From JACPYG01 sp964356545 (GTDB taxonomy: Bacteria > Patescibacteriota > Minisyncoccia > Minisyncoccales > Staskawiczbacteraceae): a stretch of 64,000 bases of DNA. Under the pieces are notes generated by a model that saw only the letters and a program-made list of their open reading frames with translations, was not told where the DNA came from and did no database searches. The translations under genes were made by a program, and so were the position numbers. Positions 43,535 to 51,558 of the stretch are shown here, piece by piece. The stretch is taken from contig CAYHHX010000001.1 in the NCBI GenBank assembly GCA_964356545.1, forward strand, positions 1 to 64,000, given 5' to 3'. Each line of letters starts with the position of its first letter. The stretch's first letter is position 1.

Positions 43535-44095
43535 ATGGAAAATCCAAAGCGTGTAGCTGTCTTTATAGATAATAGTAATGTTTTTCACCACATTTACGAT
43601 ATTAAAAAACAGGATAAAAGCTGGGTTTGTTTGTATAATCCCTTAATTCTTGCCGAAAAGTTAGCTGGGAATAGAAATCTTGTATATGTTGGTTTTTACT
43701 GTGTCCGCCCACCATCATATCTTTTAAATGGCACAAAAGATGACCAAAGAAAATACAATATAACTCAAAAATATTATGGGGAAATTGAAAAACTATTAAA
43801 ACTTTCAATGAAATTTGGGGATTTAAAGGGTACAAGGGGACAACTTCAAGAAAAGAATTTAGATACCCAATTAGCAACAGATATGGTTACTATGGCGGCT
43901 TTAGATGAATTTGATGTAGCTATTCTTGTTTCAAACGATGGGGATTATAAGAGTGCCATTGAGAACACCAAAAGATTTAATAAAAAGATAGAAAATATGT
44001 TTTTTAAAGGTAGCTTATCTATGGCTATTGATGGGAAGTGCGATATTAAAAGACGAGCTCGTCGTTCTTTCTTTGTAAAATTAGACAGACTATAA
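43535..44095 (+). CDS. NYN-domain (LabA-like) nuclease
   Basis: 186 residues. PIN-like fold: VAVFIDNSNVF (first Asp), KNLDTQLATDMVTMAA (Asp residues in the D-x-LATD pattern) and VSNDGDYKSAIENT (SNDGD). NYN proteins are RNases. The C-terminal basic tail (KRRARRSFFVK) may contact RNA. Its leader carries a terminator-like hairpin, so expression may be conditional. Confidence 0.88.
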   Translation: MENPKRVAVFIDNSNVFHHIYDIKKQDKSWVCLYNPLILAEKLAGNRNLVYVGFYCVRPPSYLLNGTKDDQRKYNITQKYYGEIEKLLKLSMKFGDLKGTRGQLQEKNLDTQLATDMVTMAALDEFDVAILVSNDGDYKSAIENTKRFNKKIENMFFKGSLSMAIDGKCDIKRRARRSFFVKLDRL

Positions 44096-44099
44096 ATTA

Positions 44100-44136
44100 A
44101 ATAAAGCTTAATACACCCATTTCTTGCTTTATTTTA
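44100..44136 (+). terminator. Rho-independent terminator
   Basis: AATAAAGC/GCTTTATT stem with an 18-nt loop, followed by TTATT. Weak stem. Confidence 0.5.
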
Positions 44137-44244
44137 TTCCAATCAAGCGTTTTAAATGTGTCCAGCAAGCCCCTCCATTTCTCCATTCCTTAGTCCTAAG
44201 CATTTTCAGGCGCTTATAGATGCGAAAGTTTTAAAATAATTTTT

Positions 44245-44772
44245 ATGAAAAAATTAATAATTTTAGTTGGCACTACTTCAGATCAAAAAATAAATTATTT
44301 GAAAGAGATTTTAAAAGAACTAAATATAAAATCAGAGTTAATTTCAATTCGAGTGAATAGTGGTGTTTCTGAACAACCTAAAACATCAACAGAAACCAAG
44401 AAAGGTTCAATTAATCGAGCCAAAAGAGCATTTAAAAAAGAATTAAAGGCAGATTTTTCAATAGGAATTGAAGTTGGGTATCATAAAAATTCTAAAAGAA
44501 AATATGAAATGTTTTGTTGGGTTACTATTATTGGTAATAATGGCTATCAAATATCAAGCCAGTCGCATAAGTTTTTATTGCCTAAATATTATCAGAATGT
44601 TTTGGAAAAAGGTTTATTTGTAAACGAGCATTTGGGTGGGTTCATGAAAAATAAAAAAGAAGCATCGCACGCAAAGAGGAAAATTGACGAAATAGTTCGT
44701 CATAGAAAACCGTTTATTGAAAACGCCTTAAAAAATGCGTTAATCCGTTATCTAAATAAAGAATATTTTTAG
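44245..44772 (+). CDS. YjjX/DUF84-like ITP/XTP phosphatase
   Basis: 175 residues. The N-terminal LVGTTSDQKINYLKE and the signature VSEQPKTSTETKKGSINRAKRA resemble DUF84 (YjjX) phosphatases that hydrolyse inosine or xanthosine triphosphate. A later SIGIEVGY (usual GIEGG) is the substrate loop. It fits the nucleotide-cleaning theme here. Divergent at the E-x-G-G position, so activity is not certain. Confidence 0.75.
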   Translation: MKKLIILVGTTSDQKINYLKEILKELNIKSELISIRVNSGVSEQPKTSTETKKGSINRAKRAFKKELKADFSIGIEVGYHKNSKRKYEMFCWVTIIGNNGYQISSQSHKFLLPKYYQNVLEKGLFVNEHLGGFMKNKKEASHAKRKIDEIVRHRKPFIENALKNALIRYLNKEYF

Positions 44773-44826
44773 AAAGTAGAATAGAGCGTAGAGTTATGAG
44801 AACCTTCCAATAAATCGCTAAAAGTA

Positions 44827-44852
44827 AAAATGGTGGCTGTCCCTATTTCTCA
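44827..44852 (-). repeat. RAYT-type short motif
   Basis: AATGGTGGCTGTCCCTATTTC, immediately beyond the 3' end of the minus-strand Nudix gene; the stop codon of that gene abuts the motif. Confidence 0.65.
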
Positions 44853-45314
44853 TTTTTCGTTTGCCTTGATTGAAGGTAGATAGATAGTGTTCTTTATTTC
44901 CCTTGGATGAATTTTTAATAATAAATCCTTTATTTCAATAGGAAAGATATTCATTTTTTCTATTTTAGTGTAATCTACCCAAACAGGCGTAAACACATAT
45001 TTATTAGAAATCTTTTTAAATTCAGGAGAGTTAGTGTTCAGTTTTGGCCTAAAAGTGCTATTTAATTCTCGGTAAAAGTAAAAACTTTTTTCATTGATAT
45101 CCTTTTTGTTTAACTGAATAATGTGGCTAAGAGTCCCTGAAATATTGTAACTTAGCTCTTCTTTTGCCTCCCTTTTCACAGCATCAATAGCGTTTTCGCC
45201 CTTTTCTATAGTGCCACCCGGAAAACAATAATAACTGAGGTTTCCTTTTTTTCTTTTGACTAATAATATTCTCTCTTTATAGGTCAAGATAATGACTGTT
45301 CTTTTTTTAATCAT
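44850..45314 (-). CDS. Nudix hydrolase
   Basis: 154 residues from ATG at 45314 (a start 36 bp upstream is possible). Nudix box: GGTIEKGENAIDAVKREAKEELSYN with the expected G, REAKEE residues; also LLVKRKKGNLSYYCFPGG before it. Substrate unknown. It is divergent to the nucleoside-kinase-like gene at 45374. Its 3' end is set by the RAYT-type motif, so the original C-terminus may have been trimmed. Confidence 0.87.
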   Translation of the reverse strand: MIKKRTVIILTYKERILLVKRKKGNLSYYCFPGGTIEKGENAIDAVKREAKEELSYNISGTLSHIIQLNKKDINEKSFYFYRELNSTFRPKLNTNSPEFKKISNKYVFTPVWVDYTKIEKMNIFPIEIKDLLLKIHPREIKNTIYLPSIKANEK

Positions 45315-45373
45315 TGTGTTAGAATACCATATCTTTTTACCTTTAACCAATAAACAAGAAAGGGGTGCAAAAG

Positions 45374-45946
45374 ATGAAGCGACCTTTTATCTTTGACGGC
45401 TTAGATGGTTCCGGCAAAACCACGCTAGTGCAGAGCATAGCTTTGGTAACAGGAATGAGTATTATCCCACGTCTTTCGCTAATAGAAGACGCAGGGATCA
45501 AAGATAAAATAAGGAATAAGAATATCTCGGTGGATACAATTCATAAGCTCTATATGTCAGCAACGCATGTGCACCTTATGGATCTTATTTTGCCGAAGAT
45601 AGAGTCTGGCGAAAAATTTCTCATTGATCGGTGGATAGCAGGAATGTTAACTATGCATGTTTTGCGAGGAGGAACATTAGCTCATTGGACTACTCGAAAT
45701 TACGACTGGAGTCCTATTAAAGCGGTGGATTGTATCTTTGTAAGGGCTTCAGAAGAAGTACGCAAACAAAGAATCATGTGTCGTGGTTCGCTGACGAAAT
45801 CAGATAGGGTAAGCTTCCATAAAGATGCTGAAACTATCCACCTCCAATTTGCCCAGAGATTTTACCGACGCGTGATACTTCTTGAGGCAACAAATCTCAA
45901 TCCCGACGAACTTCTCGCAGAAGCTTTAAGGGTTTTGGATATTTAG
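45374..45946 (+). CDS. thymidylate-kinase-like or deoxynucleoside-kinase-like P-loop kinase
   Basis: 190 residues from ATG 45374, after SD AAAGGGG (an upstream GTG at 45365 is too close). P-loop IFDGLDGSGKTTLVQ at residues 6-20, LIDRWIAGMLT (DR motif), then CIFVRASEEVRKQRIMCRG (LID-like Arg). These features suit thymidylate or deoxynucleoside kinases, but the usual TMP-site text is missing, so substrate is uncertain. GC-richer, single-gene unit with terminator. Confidence 0.7.
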   Translation: MKRPFIFDGLDGSGKTTLVQSIALVTGMSIIPRLSLIEDAGIKDKIRNKNISVDTIHKLYMSATHVHLMDLILPKIESGEKFLIDRWIAGMLTMHVLRGGTLAHWTTRNYDWSPIKAVDCIFVRASEEVRKQRIMCRGSLTKSDRVSFHKDAETIHLQFAQRFYRRVILLEATNLNPDELLAEALRVLDI

Positions 45947-45980
45947 CACATTGGTTTGCGTAAAGGCGAATGATTTTATA

Positions 45981-46006
45981 GGAGTAACTCGTAGTTACTC
46001 CTTTTT
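45981..46006 (+). terminator. Rho-independent terminator
   Basis: GGAGTAACT/AGTTACTCC stem (9 bp), 3-nt loop, TTTTT. Confidence 0.9.
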
Positions 46007-46053
46007 ATTTTCTGAATTTATCACTATTCTTTCCTACTTTTCTTTGTCCGGAG

Positions 46054-46194
46054 ATGAAAAAAAATGTCATTAATCAGTTAGTTACCCAGTACGAAAGAAC
46101 TTTTGGCAAAGCACCCCATGAATTATGCAAAGAGGTTGTCCAAGATTTAATAGCAGAAATGCCCCCAGAAGAAATTCCTTCAAGTTTAAAGTAA
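46054..46194 (+). CDS. small hypothetical protein
   Basis: 46 residues (MKKNVINQLVTQYERTF...). An SD-like CCGGAG is directly before the ATG. Helical, with a Pro-rich end (EMPPEEIPSSLK). No family is recognised. It could be a complete micro-protein or the front of a gene cut by repeat A, which begins 18 bp after its stop. Confidence 0.45.
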   Translation: MKKNVINQLVTQYERTFGKAPHELCKEVVQDLIAEMPPEEIPSSLK

Positions 46195-46211
46195 GTACTA
46201 TTTAGTACACC

Positions 46212-46460
46212 AGTGGCCATAGTGTTGTTTTTTTGAAAAAACTGTTGATTGTTTTACTAACAGGTGGTATTATTAGCATAATGAAGACAATAGAAAGAGG
46301 TAAGCAGATTTATATGCATAAAAATTCAAAGGTTGGAATTTCAATGTTCCGCGCTTTTTCTAGTGTTCCTGATAAATATCAGGAAAAGAGTCTTTCTCTT
46401 TCAAAAAGTATTTCTGAAAATTTTATTTAAAAATACACTCATTAGCGGGTGTATTTTTTT
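46212..46460 (+). repeat. dispersed repeat A, copy 2
   Basis: Close relative of copies 3 and 4. It has an internal promoter-like pair (TTGATT, 17 bp, TATTAT), a TTCCTGATA/TATCAGGAA hairpin, and an AATACACTC/GGGTGTATT terminator stem. It ends just before a fragment of a speD-like gene. Confidence 0.8.
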
Positions 46461-46467
46461 AAAAATT

Positions 46468-46545
46468 ATGCATTTTGGAGAACATTTAACAATCGATGGA
46501 TACGGTGGTAACTTTGAAAAGCTAAATGATGAAGAATGGTGGCTG
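46468..46545 (+). pseudogene. speD-like 5' fragment (S-adenosylmethionine decarboxylase)
   Basis: MHFGEHLTIDGYGGNFEKLN.. resembles the first 23 or so residues of the bacterial AdoMet decarboxylase proenzyme. Homology ends where the RAYT-type motif (AATGGTGGCTGTCCCC) begins. A second such fragment sits at 51332. Confidence 0.6.
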
Positions 46546-46560
46546 TCCCCATTGTCCCTC
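46534..46560 (-). repeat. RAYT-type short motif
   Basis: GAATGGTGGCTGTCCCCATT, joined directly to the speD-like fragment. Confidence 0.7.
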
Positions 46561-46723
46561 CCATTACTCATTACTGCAGAGGTCAGCCGTATTGCATTAT
46601 AAGAAAAATCATGGCATGGTATTGATGGAAGAGATTCATGTTGAGTTTCTCAAACAGCACATTAAAAAAATAAAAAGGATAAGACGTGTATCCAATTTAC
46701 AATTTGCGCAAAGGAGAACTGTT

Positions 46724-47401
46724 ATGCGTAAAATCGAAGGTTTGAAATTTCTTCAGAGATTTTTTCCGGACCAATGCGTTGACTGTATATTCGTAACTGA
46801 TAAAGAGCCTATTATTTTAAATGATCTCGAGAAACATGCTTCTTCGCTTTTCCGAGTACGATCAAGTCGAAGGAATGGGTCCGACATCAATGCTCCAAGT
46901 AAAACCTGTCACTCGGTAAAAGAGGTTGTAAAATTCGTAGAAGATTTACGAAGTTTAAAACAATCTTGGGAGTTTGTAATTCACCGTGTAGATAAAGCGT
47001 ACTTTACACCAAGTTTTATTGGCACAATAGCGCTTTTCTATAAGGTAGAACCTCAAATCATGATTGATCTGCAATATGTGCCAAGTAGGGACGCACAAGC
47101 AATTGCCAATGGAGCATATCATGGTCAGCCACCGCGAGATTGGAAAGTGGCTGCTATGTACACTTTTCCTTTCTTTGGGCGACAACCTTGGATACGGATT
47201 ATCGATCCATTATTTCAATTAAGTGCGGTGAGTGAGTTTATCCCACGTTTATGGCGTATCGGTCGCGAAATTGATGATGTGAAGCAGTCTTTAGATGATC
47301 GATCATCAGCAGCTTTACCAGAATCAGTAACGCGTTTCAATCTTTATTCAGATGGATCAATTTTGCTTGACGATCATCGTAACGTGAGTTCGTTCATCTA
47401 G
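46724..47401 (+). CDS. hypothetical protein
   Basis: 225 residues. The ATG at 46724 follows SD AAAGGAGA; the longer upstream frame reads through repeat DNA. Text such as LFRVRSSRRNGSDIN and SWEFVIHRVDKAYFTPSFIGTIALF does not match a family I can name. The former recalls the N-terminal segment of PEP-synthase-like ATP-grasp proteins, but the motif is too short to rely on. GC-richer than adjacent AT-rich genes and a single-gene unit with terminator. Confidence 0.55.
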   Translation: MRKIEGLKFLQRFFPDQCVDCIFVTDKEPIILNDLEKHASSLFRVRSSRRNGSDINAPSKTCHSVKEVVKFVEDLRSLKQSWEFVIHRVDKAYFTPSFIGTIALFYKVEPQIMIDLQYVPSRDAQAIANGAYHGQPPRDWKVAAMYTFPFFGRQPWIRIIDPLFQLSAVSEFIPRLWRIGREIDDVKQSLDDRSSAALPESVTRFNLYSDGSILLDDHRNVSSFI

Positions 47402-47408
47402 CATTAAT

Positions 47409-47440
47409 ACCGGTGTGCTATAAGATAGTATGCCGGTTTT
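47409..47440 (+). terminator. likely terminator
   Basis: ACCGG/CCGGT stem with partial internal pairing (CTAT/ATAG), then TTTTC. Confidence 0.6.
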
Positions 47441-47498
47441 CTTTGTATATTAAATTTGATACTATAAAAGATATAAAAAGTTAAATTATTTTAAAAAT

Positions 47499-48011
47499 AT
47501 GAATGTTATAAAAGTAATTAGGGATGAGGATTTTGGTTTGGATAATCCAGTCCCAAAGAATTATAAGGAGCGCAAAGCAAGTCGTTCCATTGTTTTTGAT
47601 GAGAATAGACATGTTGCTTTACTTCATGTAACAAAAAAGAATTATCATAAACTACCTGGTGGAGGCATGGAAAAAGGGGAAGAAATTTCTGAAACACTTG
47701 AGAGAGAATTATTTGAAGAAATCGGATGTTCCGTAAAAGATGTTCGAGAGCTTGGTATCATTGAAGAGTATCGTAATAAACTGGAACTTCATCAAATTTC
47801 CTACTGTTTTTTAGCTAATCTTATCGGAGATAAGGGAACTCCACACTTTAAAGATGATGAAATAGATGATGGTTTTAAAATAACATGGATGGATATACGG
47901 GATGCGATTAGAACATTAGAAAGTGAAATAAATACCAGAGATTATAGGGATAAATTTATATGCTTACGAGACCTCATATTACTAAAAGAGGCAGTAAAAG
48001 TTTACAAGTAA
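47499..48011 (+). CDS. Nudix hydrolase
   Basis: 170 residues. Nudix box GGGMEKGEEISETLERELFEEIGC, with preceding HKLPGG and N-terminal RKASRSIVFDENRHVALLHVT. It begins the accessory cluster and has 73 bp to the HprK-like gene. Substrate unknown. Confidence 0.88.
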   Translation: MNVIKVIRDEDFGLDNPVPKNYKERKASRSIVFDENRHVALLHVTKKNYHKLPGGGMEKGEEISETLERELFEEIGCSVKDVRELGIIEEYRNKLELHQISYCFLANLIGDKGTPHFKDDEIDDGFKITWMDIRDAIRTLESEINTRDYRDKFICLRDLILLKEAVKVYK

Positions 48012-48084
48012 TATTTGACGAATAATAAATGGTTAGGAATACCATCAAGACAGTAATAAAGTTTTAAAAACTAATTTTAAGATT

Positions 48085-49047
48085 ATGGAAAATACTGAAA
48101 AGAAATTCTCCATCGCTGGCGCCAATTTCAAAATTAAATCAAATTTTGAAATAGAAAGCTTGTTGTACGAACCGCAACCATACAATTTACATATCAACTA
48201 TTTAATTAAAGACAAAGTTAAAAAGAGAGACATTTTCACTATCGTTATTCTTAGAAATAACAAGAACTTAAGTCTCCATGTAAAGGGTAGAAACCTTACC
48301 ATTAGTGGCAAGATAGACGCTATGTTTGAACGCGAATACAATCCTCAATTCGGACTTTTTGGTAATAAGGGGATAATACATCACTTTATTCTACATACTC
48401 TTGAAAACTATTTGAAATTCAGCTTTTTGCATGCATCGGCGATACTTCATCCACACAGAAAAAAAATATGTATTGCACTTGGTCCAAGTGGTTCTGGTAA
48501 AAGCGTCTTTGTTTCAAATGCCCTAAAAATAGGTTGGAAACTAATTGCAACTGAACAAGTTATAATTAGTGCTGACGGAGAAATATTTAAGGGAAATCAG
48601 TATGATAATATTTCACCAAAAGCAGTTGATTTTATAGAATCACAGCTAGACAGGGCAGTTGTCTTTAAAGAAAAACAACTGATTGAACCCACTGGTCAAA
48701 AATTACTTGCAAATCTCTCAGAATACGGGATCAGCGTAAATAAACTTTTACTACAAGGTTACGAACTTAACCTTGTAGTCCTTAATTTTGGTAATCTTTC
48801 TCATAAAAATGGTACACCTATTATTGATGAAGATTTTTTACTAAGAGTTATGCAATACAGTTCAAGTGAAAAGATATGTGCTCCTATAATTTTTGATAAA
48901 AATATATTTAAACTTAATATGAATGGGAATTCAAAAAATAGAACAACTACGGTTAATTTAATTATTGGTAAGGCAAATAAAAAAATCGTTCTTGGTGGTA
49001 ATTATACGGATTTTGAGAGATGGTTACAGTACGAATATTTAAATTAA
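48085..49047 (+). CDS. HprK-like P-loop kinase-fold protein
   Basis: 320 residues. The P-loop ALGPSGSGKSVFVSNAL has Walker A GPSGSGKS at 133-140, preceded by FLHASAILHPHRKKICI as in HPr-kinase-like proteins. The true HPr kinase Ser-site features are absent. Similar HprK-like proteins are found in peptide-modification (RiPP-type) clusters. Here it is followed by a cupin and a ProRS-like protein. Its real substrate is unknown. Confidence 0.75.
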   Translation: MENTEKKFSIAGANFKIKSNFEIESLLYEPQPYNLHINYLIKDKVKKRDIFTIVILRNNKNLSLHVKGRNLTISGKIDAMFEREYNPQFGLFGNKGIIHHFILHTLENYLKFSFLHASAILHPHRKKICIALGPSGSGKSVFVSNALKIGWKLIATEQVIISADGEIFKGNQYDNISPKAVDFIESQLDRAVVFKEKQLIEPTGQKLLANLSEYGISVNKLLLQGYELNLVVLNFGNLSHKNGTPIIDEDFLLRVMQYSSSEKICAPIIFDKNIFKLNMNGNSKNRTTTVNLIIGKANKKIVLGGNYTDFERWLQYEYLN

Positions 49048-49087
49048 TAAAAAAAATTAATAATATTAGAAATCAAATAAGAAAAAT

Positions 49088-49498
49088 ATGGAAAAACTAA
49101 AACAAGCAAGGTGGGCAAATTTTGATGAAATAACATCTCGCATTATTTCATTCGAAGGCAAACAACCTATTCAAATGAAGCATAGCGATGGTACAGCATT
49201 GCCACTACTAGTAGACGATTCAAAAACTAATAAATTTGGAGCAGATATTATTAGGTTTGCGCCAGGAGAAGGTGTTGGACTTCATAAGCATATTGGTGCG
49301 CACATTCTTATGGTAACAAAAGGCAGTGGTATACTTGTGTATGAGGACGAAAGACACTCTATGTTCGAAGGGATGATTTATTTAGTTCCATCAAATATTG
49401 CTCATGCAATTGAGGCGACAACAGAGATAGTACTGGTAGCAATTGGCAATGACTATAGACCAGCTAATAGTGAAGAGCGTCTCAATATTGTAGGCTAA
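49088..49498 (+). CDS. cupin-domain protein
   Basis: 136 residues. The cupin metal motif is seen as GEGVGLHKHIGAHILMVTKGSG with two His residues, and the second motif as MIYLVPSNIAHAIEA. It could be a metal-dependent enzyme or a small-molecule-binding protein. It is placed between the HprK-like and ProRS-like genes, 16 bp before the latter. Confidence 0.82.
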   Translation: MEKLKQARWANFDEITSRIISFEGKQPIQMKHSDGTALPLLVDDSKTNKFGADIIRFAPGEGVGLHKHIGAHILMVTKGSGILVYEDERHSMFEGMIYLVPSNIAHAIEATTEIVLVAIGNDYRPANSEERLNIVG

Positions 49499-49514
49499 TT
49501 AATGTGACAAGAAT

Positions 49515-50891
49515 ATGATTTTTAACCTTGAACTTTTTAAACAACATTTACAAGATGCGGAAGTTATCATGTTTAAAAATGAAATTAGGGGATCTTTGAC
49601 ATACTTGCAATATGGGATGGAAGTTAGAAATAAAATATACTCACTGGCCATGGATATGCTAAGAGATGATGAATTTAAGGAAATTAAATTGTCGGATATT
49701 ATAAGAAAATCAGATGTCGTAAAACTCGATTCGATTTCTTTAATATCGGAAAATTATTTTTCCATTATTGAAAATAACTTTAATATGGCGGCGGGGCACG
49801 AAATACCGTTTTATTTGTTTTTAAAGAAATATTTAAAACTTTTTCGTCCTGTTGTTTTTCCTATTAAATTTTTTAATTTTGGATCAGTTTTCAGATTTCC
49901 AAAGAAGACAAAGTTCCCTTTCAACTTAGGAGAGCGGAGGTCCTTTTTAGAATGCTTTATAGTTTACAAAAACGAAAAAAGTAAAGAAAAGTATATTAAT
50001 TGGGCAGTTGAGTGGAATAGACAATTAATAAAAGAAAAATTACATTTACCGTCAATTGAGGTCGAACGTCCTTTGATAACTAACAAATCTTTTTCTCGTA
50101 AAACTATTTGTATAGATTCGTTGACTCCTATAGGTATAAGCGTTATTACGGGAATGTCCTACTTTCACGATGATATATTTACAAAGTTATTAGAAATAAA
50201 ATATAAACACAATCTTACCGGTAAAAGTAAATTATTTCATGCCATGCATTTTGGAATTAGTGATAACTTATTTTTTTCCTATCTGATTAATTGTCATGAC
50301 GGAAGAGGGTTTCGTATGCTTAATAATATTGCTCCACTTCATATTGAAATCATAATAAGCGATGATGTGAAACCCAAACCCTTTGAATTGGAGTTGATTA
50401 CTAAATATCTTGATGAAAAAAAGTATCGGTATAATGTAGAATATGCGAAGAAACTGCAAAAACCGCGTTTTTATATCAAAAAAAATATCATAAATGGTAC
50501 ACCCCTCACCATTATTTTTTCACATTATAATAGTAGTAGTATGACTTTATTTTATAGAGGAGATTTCGCTACTCAAGAATTTAAGATAAACGACTTGTAT
50601 CTTATTGATGATTTTTTGAAGAAAAATGACGAAGAAATTATTTGTCATTTTAAAATAATAGAAGCTGAAACTATAGTTGAATGTGATACGATTGAAGATG
50701 TAAACAGATCGCTCTTGGATGGAAAAGTGTGCAAAATTTACTTAAAAAATAATGATAATAATATTCAAAACTGGAATCAAAAATTATTGCTTGTCCATGT
50801 GCTTGGTTTTTGCATTAGTAAAAATAGTGGTTACGACATCTTAACAGGAGATTCTGTCTTTACATTAGCTTATATCTCAAAAAGGTCATAA
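49515..50891 (+). CDS. degenerate prolyl-tRNA-synthetase-like protein
   Basis: 458 residues. Colinear with archaeal-type ProRS: EIRGSLTYLQYGMEVRNKIY (motif 1 region), VVFPIKFFNFGSVFRFPKKTK then NLGERRSFLECF (motif 2 region, with the usual Glu after Arg replaced by Pro), the HFGISDNLF segment, HDGRGFRMLNNIAPLHIEII (usual GL.LPP.APIQV), and an anticodon-domain end GTPLTIIFSHYNSSSMTLFYRGD. Motif 3 seems shortened or lost. The catalytic site is therefore probably dead, and it may bind rather than charge tRNA, or act as a transferase. Function unknown. Confidence 0.65.
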   Translation: MIFNLELFKQHLQDAEVIMFKNEIRGSLTYLQYGMEVRNKIYSLAMDMLRDDEFKEIKLSDIIRKSDVVKLDSISLISENYFSIIENNFNMAAGHEIPFYLFLKKYLKLFRPVVFPIKFFNFGSVFRFPKKTKFPFNLGERRSFLECFIVYKNEKSKEKYINWAVEWNRQLIKEKLHLPSIEVERPLITNKSFSRKTICIDSLTPIGISVITGMSYFHDDIFTKLLEIKYKHNLTGKSKLFHAMHFGISDNLFFSYLINCHDGRGFRMLNNIAPLHIEIIISDDVKPKPFELELITKYLDEKKYRYNVEYAKKLQKPRFYIKKNIINGTPLTIIFSHYNSSSMTLFYRGDFATQEFKINDLYLIDDFLKKNDEEIICHFKIIEAETIVECDTIEDVNRSLLDGKVCKIYLKNNDNNIQNWNQKLLLVHVLGFCISKNSGYDILTGDSVFTLAYISKRS

Positions 50892-50917
50892 ATAGAAAAA
50901 ATTAAGTCGTTAAGCAA

Positions 50918-51043
50918 ATGAAAAAACAAATAGTAATAATTCACCGGGGTTTCGCATTTGATACGTATAAATATAATAAATGGGGTGAAATAGGGACAGA
51001 AATAGGAAATAGGGGAAATGGGGACGGCCACCATTTTATTTAA
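50918..51043 (+). pseudogene. alpha/beta-hydrolase 5' fragment fused to a RAYT-type motif
   Basis: The frame reads MKKQIVIIHRGFAFDTYKYN, like the start of RBBP9-type hydrolases, then runs into AAATGGGGACGGCCACCATT (50991-51037), where it reads NGDGHHF and stops. Only about 21 residues of the original protein remain. Confidence 0.5.
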
Positions 51044-51069
51044 TATTTTTTATTTGAATAAAATAATTA

Positions 51070-51315
51070 AGTGGCTATAGTGTTGTTTTTTTAAAAACTG
51101 TTGATTGTTTTATTGACAGGTGGTATTATTAGCACGATGAAGACAATAGAAAGAGGTAAGCAGATTTATACGCATAAAAATTCAAAGGTTGGAATTTCAA
51201 TGTTCCGCGCTTTTTCTAGTGTTCCTGATAAATATCAGGAAAAGAGTCTTTCTCTTTCAAAAAGTATTTCTGAAAATTTTACTTAAAAATACACCAATTA
51301 GCAGGTGTATTTTTT
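51070..51315 (+). repeat. dispersed repeat A, copy 3
   Basis: Contains TTGATT, 17 bp, TATTAT (51101-51129), an ATG 8 nt later, a TTCCTGATA/TATCAGGAA hairpin and an AATACACC/GGTGTATT terminator with T6. The stretch 51091-51331 is identical to 56537-56777, so copies 3 and 4 are long perfect direct repeats 5.4 kb apart. Confidence 0.88.
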
Positions 51316-51331
51316 GATTAAGTTAATGATT

Positions 51332-51409
51332 ATGCATTTTGGGGAACATCTTACAATTGATGGATATGGCGGTCTTTTTGAAAAGCTAAATGATAAAAAT
51401 GGTGTCTGA
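51332..51409 (+). pseudogene. speD-like 5' fragment, second copy
   Basis: MHFGEHLTIDGYGGLFEKLN.. then the frame enters a degenerate RAYT-type motif (AAAATGGTGTCTGATCCC, 51395-51416) and stops. It parallels the fragment at 46468. Confidence 0.6.
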
Positions 51410-51440
51410 TCCCACGTAGTATGTGAACCAGAGCTGGTGA

Positions 51441-51469
51441 TTGACAACACTTTTTGGTTAATATAGTAT
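51441..51469 (+). promoter_or_regulatory. promoter of the radical SAM gene
   Basis: TTGACA, 17-bp spacer and TAGTAT. Confidence 0.7.
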
Positions 51470-51558
51470 GAAACTGAAGGATTAAGAAGCTTTGCGTTTT
51501 GCATATTTTTCCATGATCCTTGTTGTTCTTTGAAAAAATAAAGGGAGGTTGGTAAAAC

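Noticed and set aside
46526..46723. Longer N-terminus of the hypothetical protein starting at 46724
   Set aside because: The extension is encoded by the RAYT-type motif and repeat-derived DNA, and a good SD precedes the ATG at 46724.
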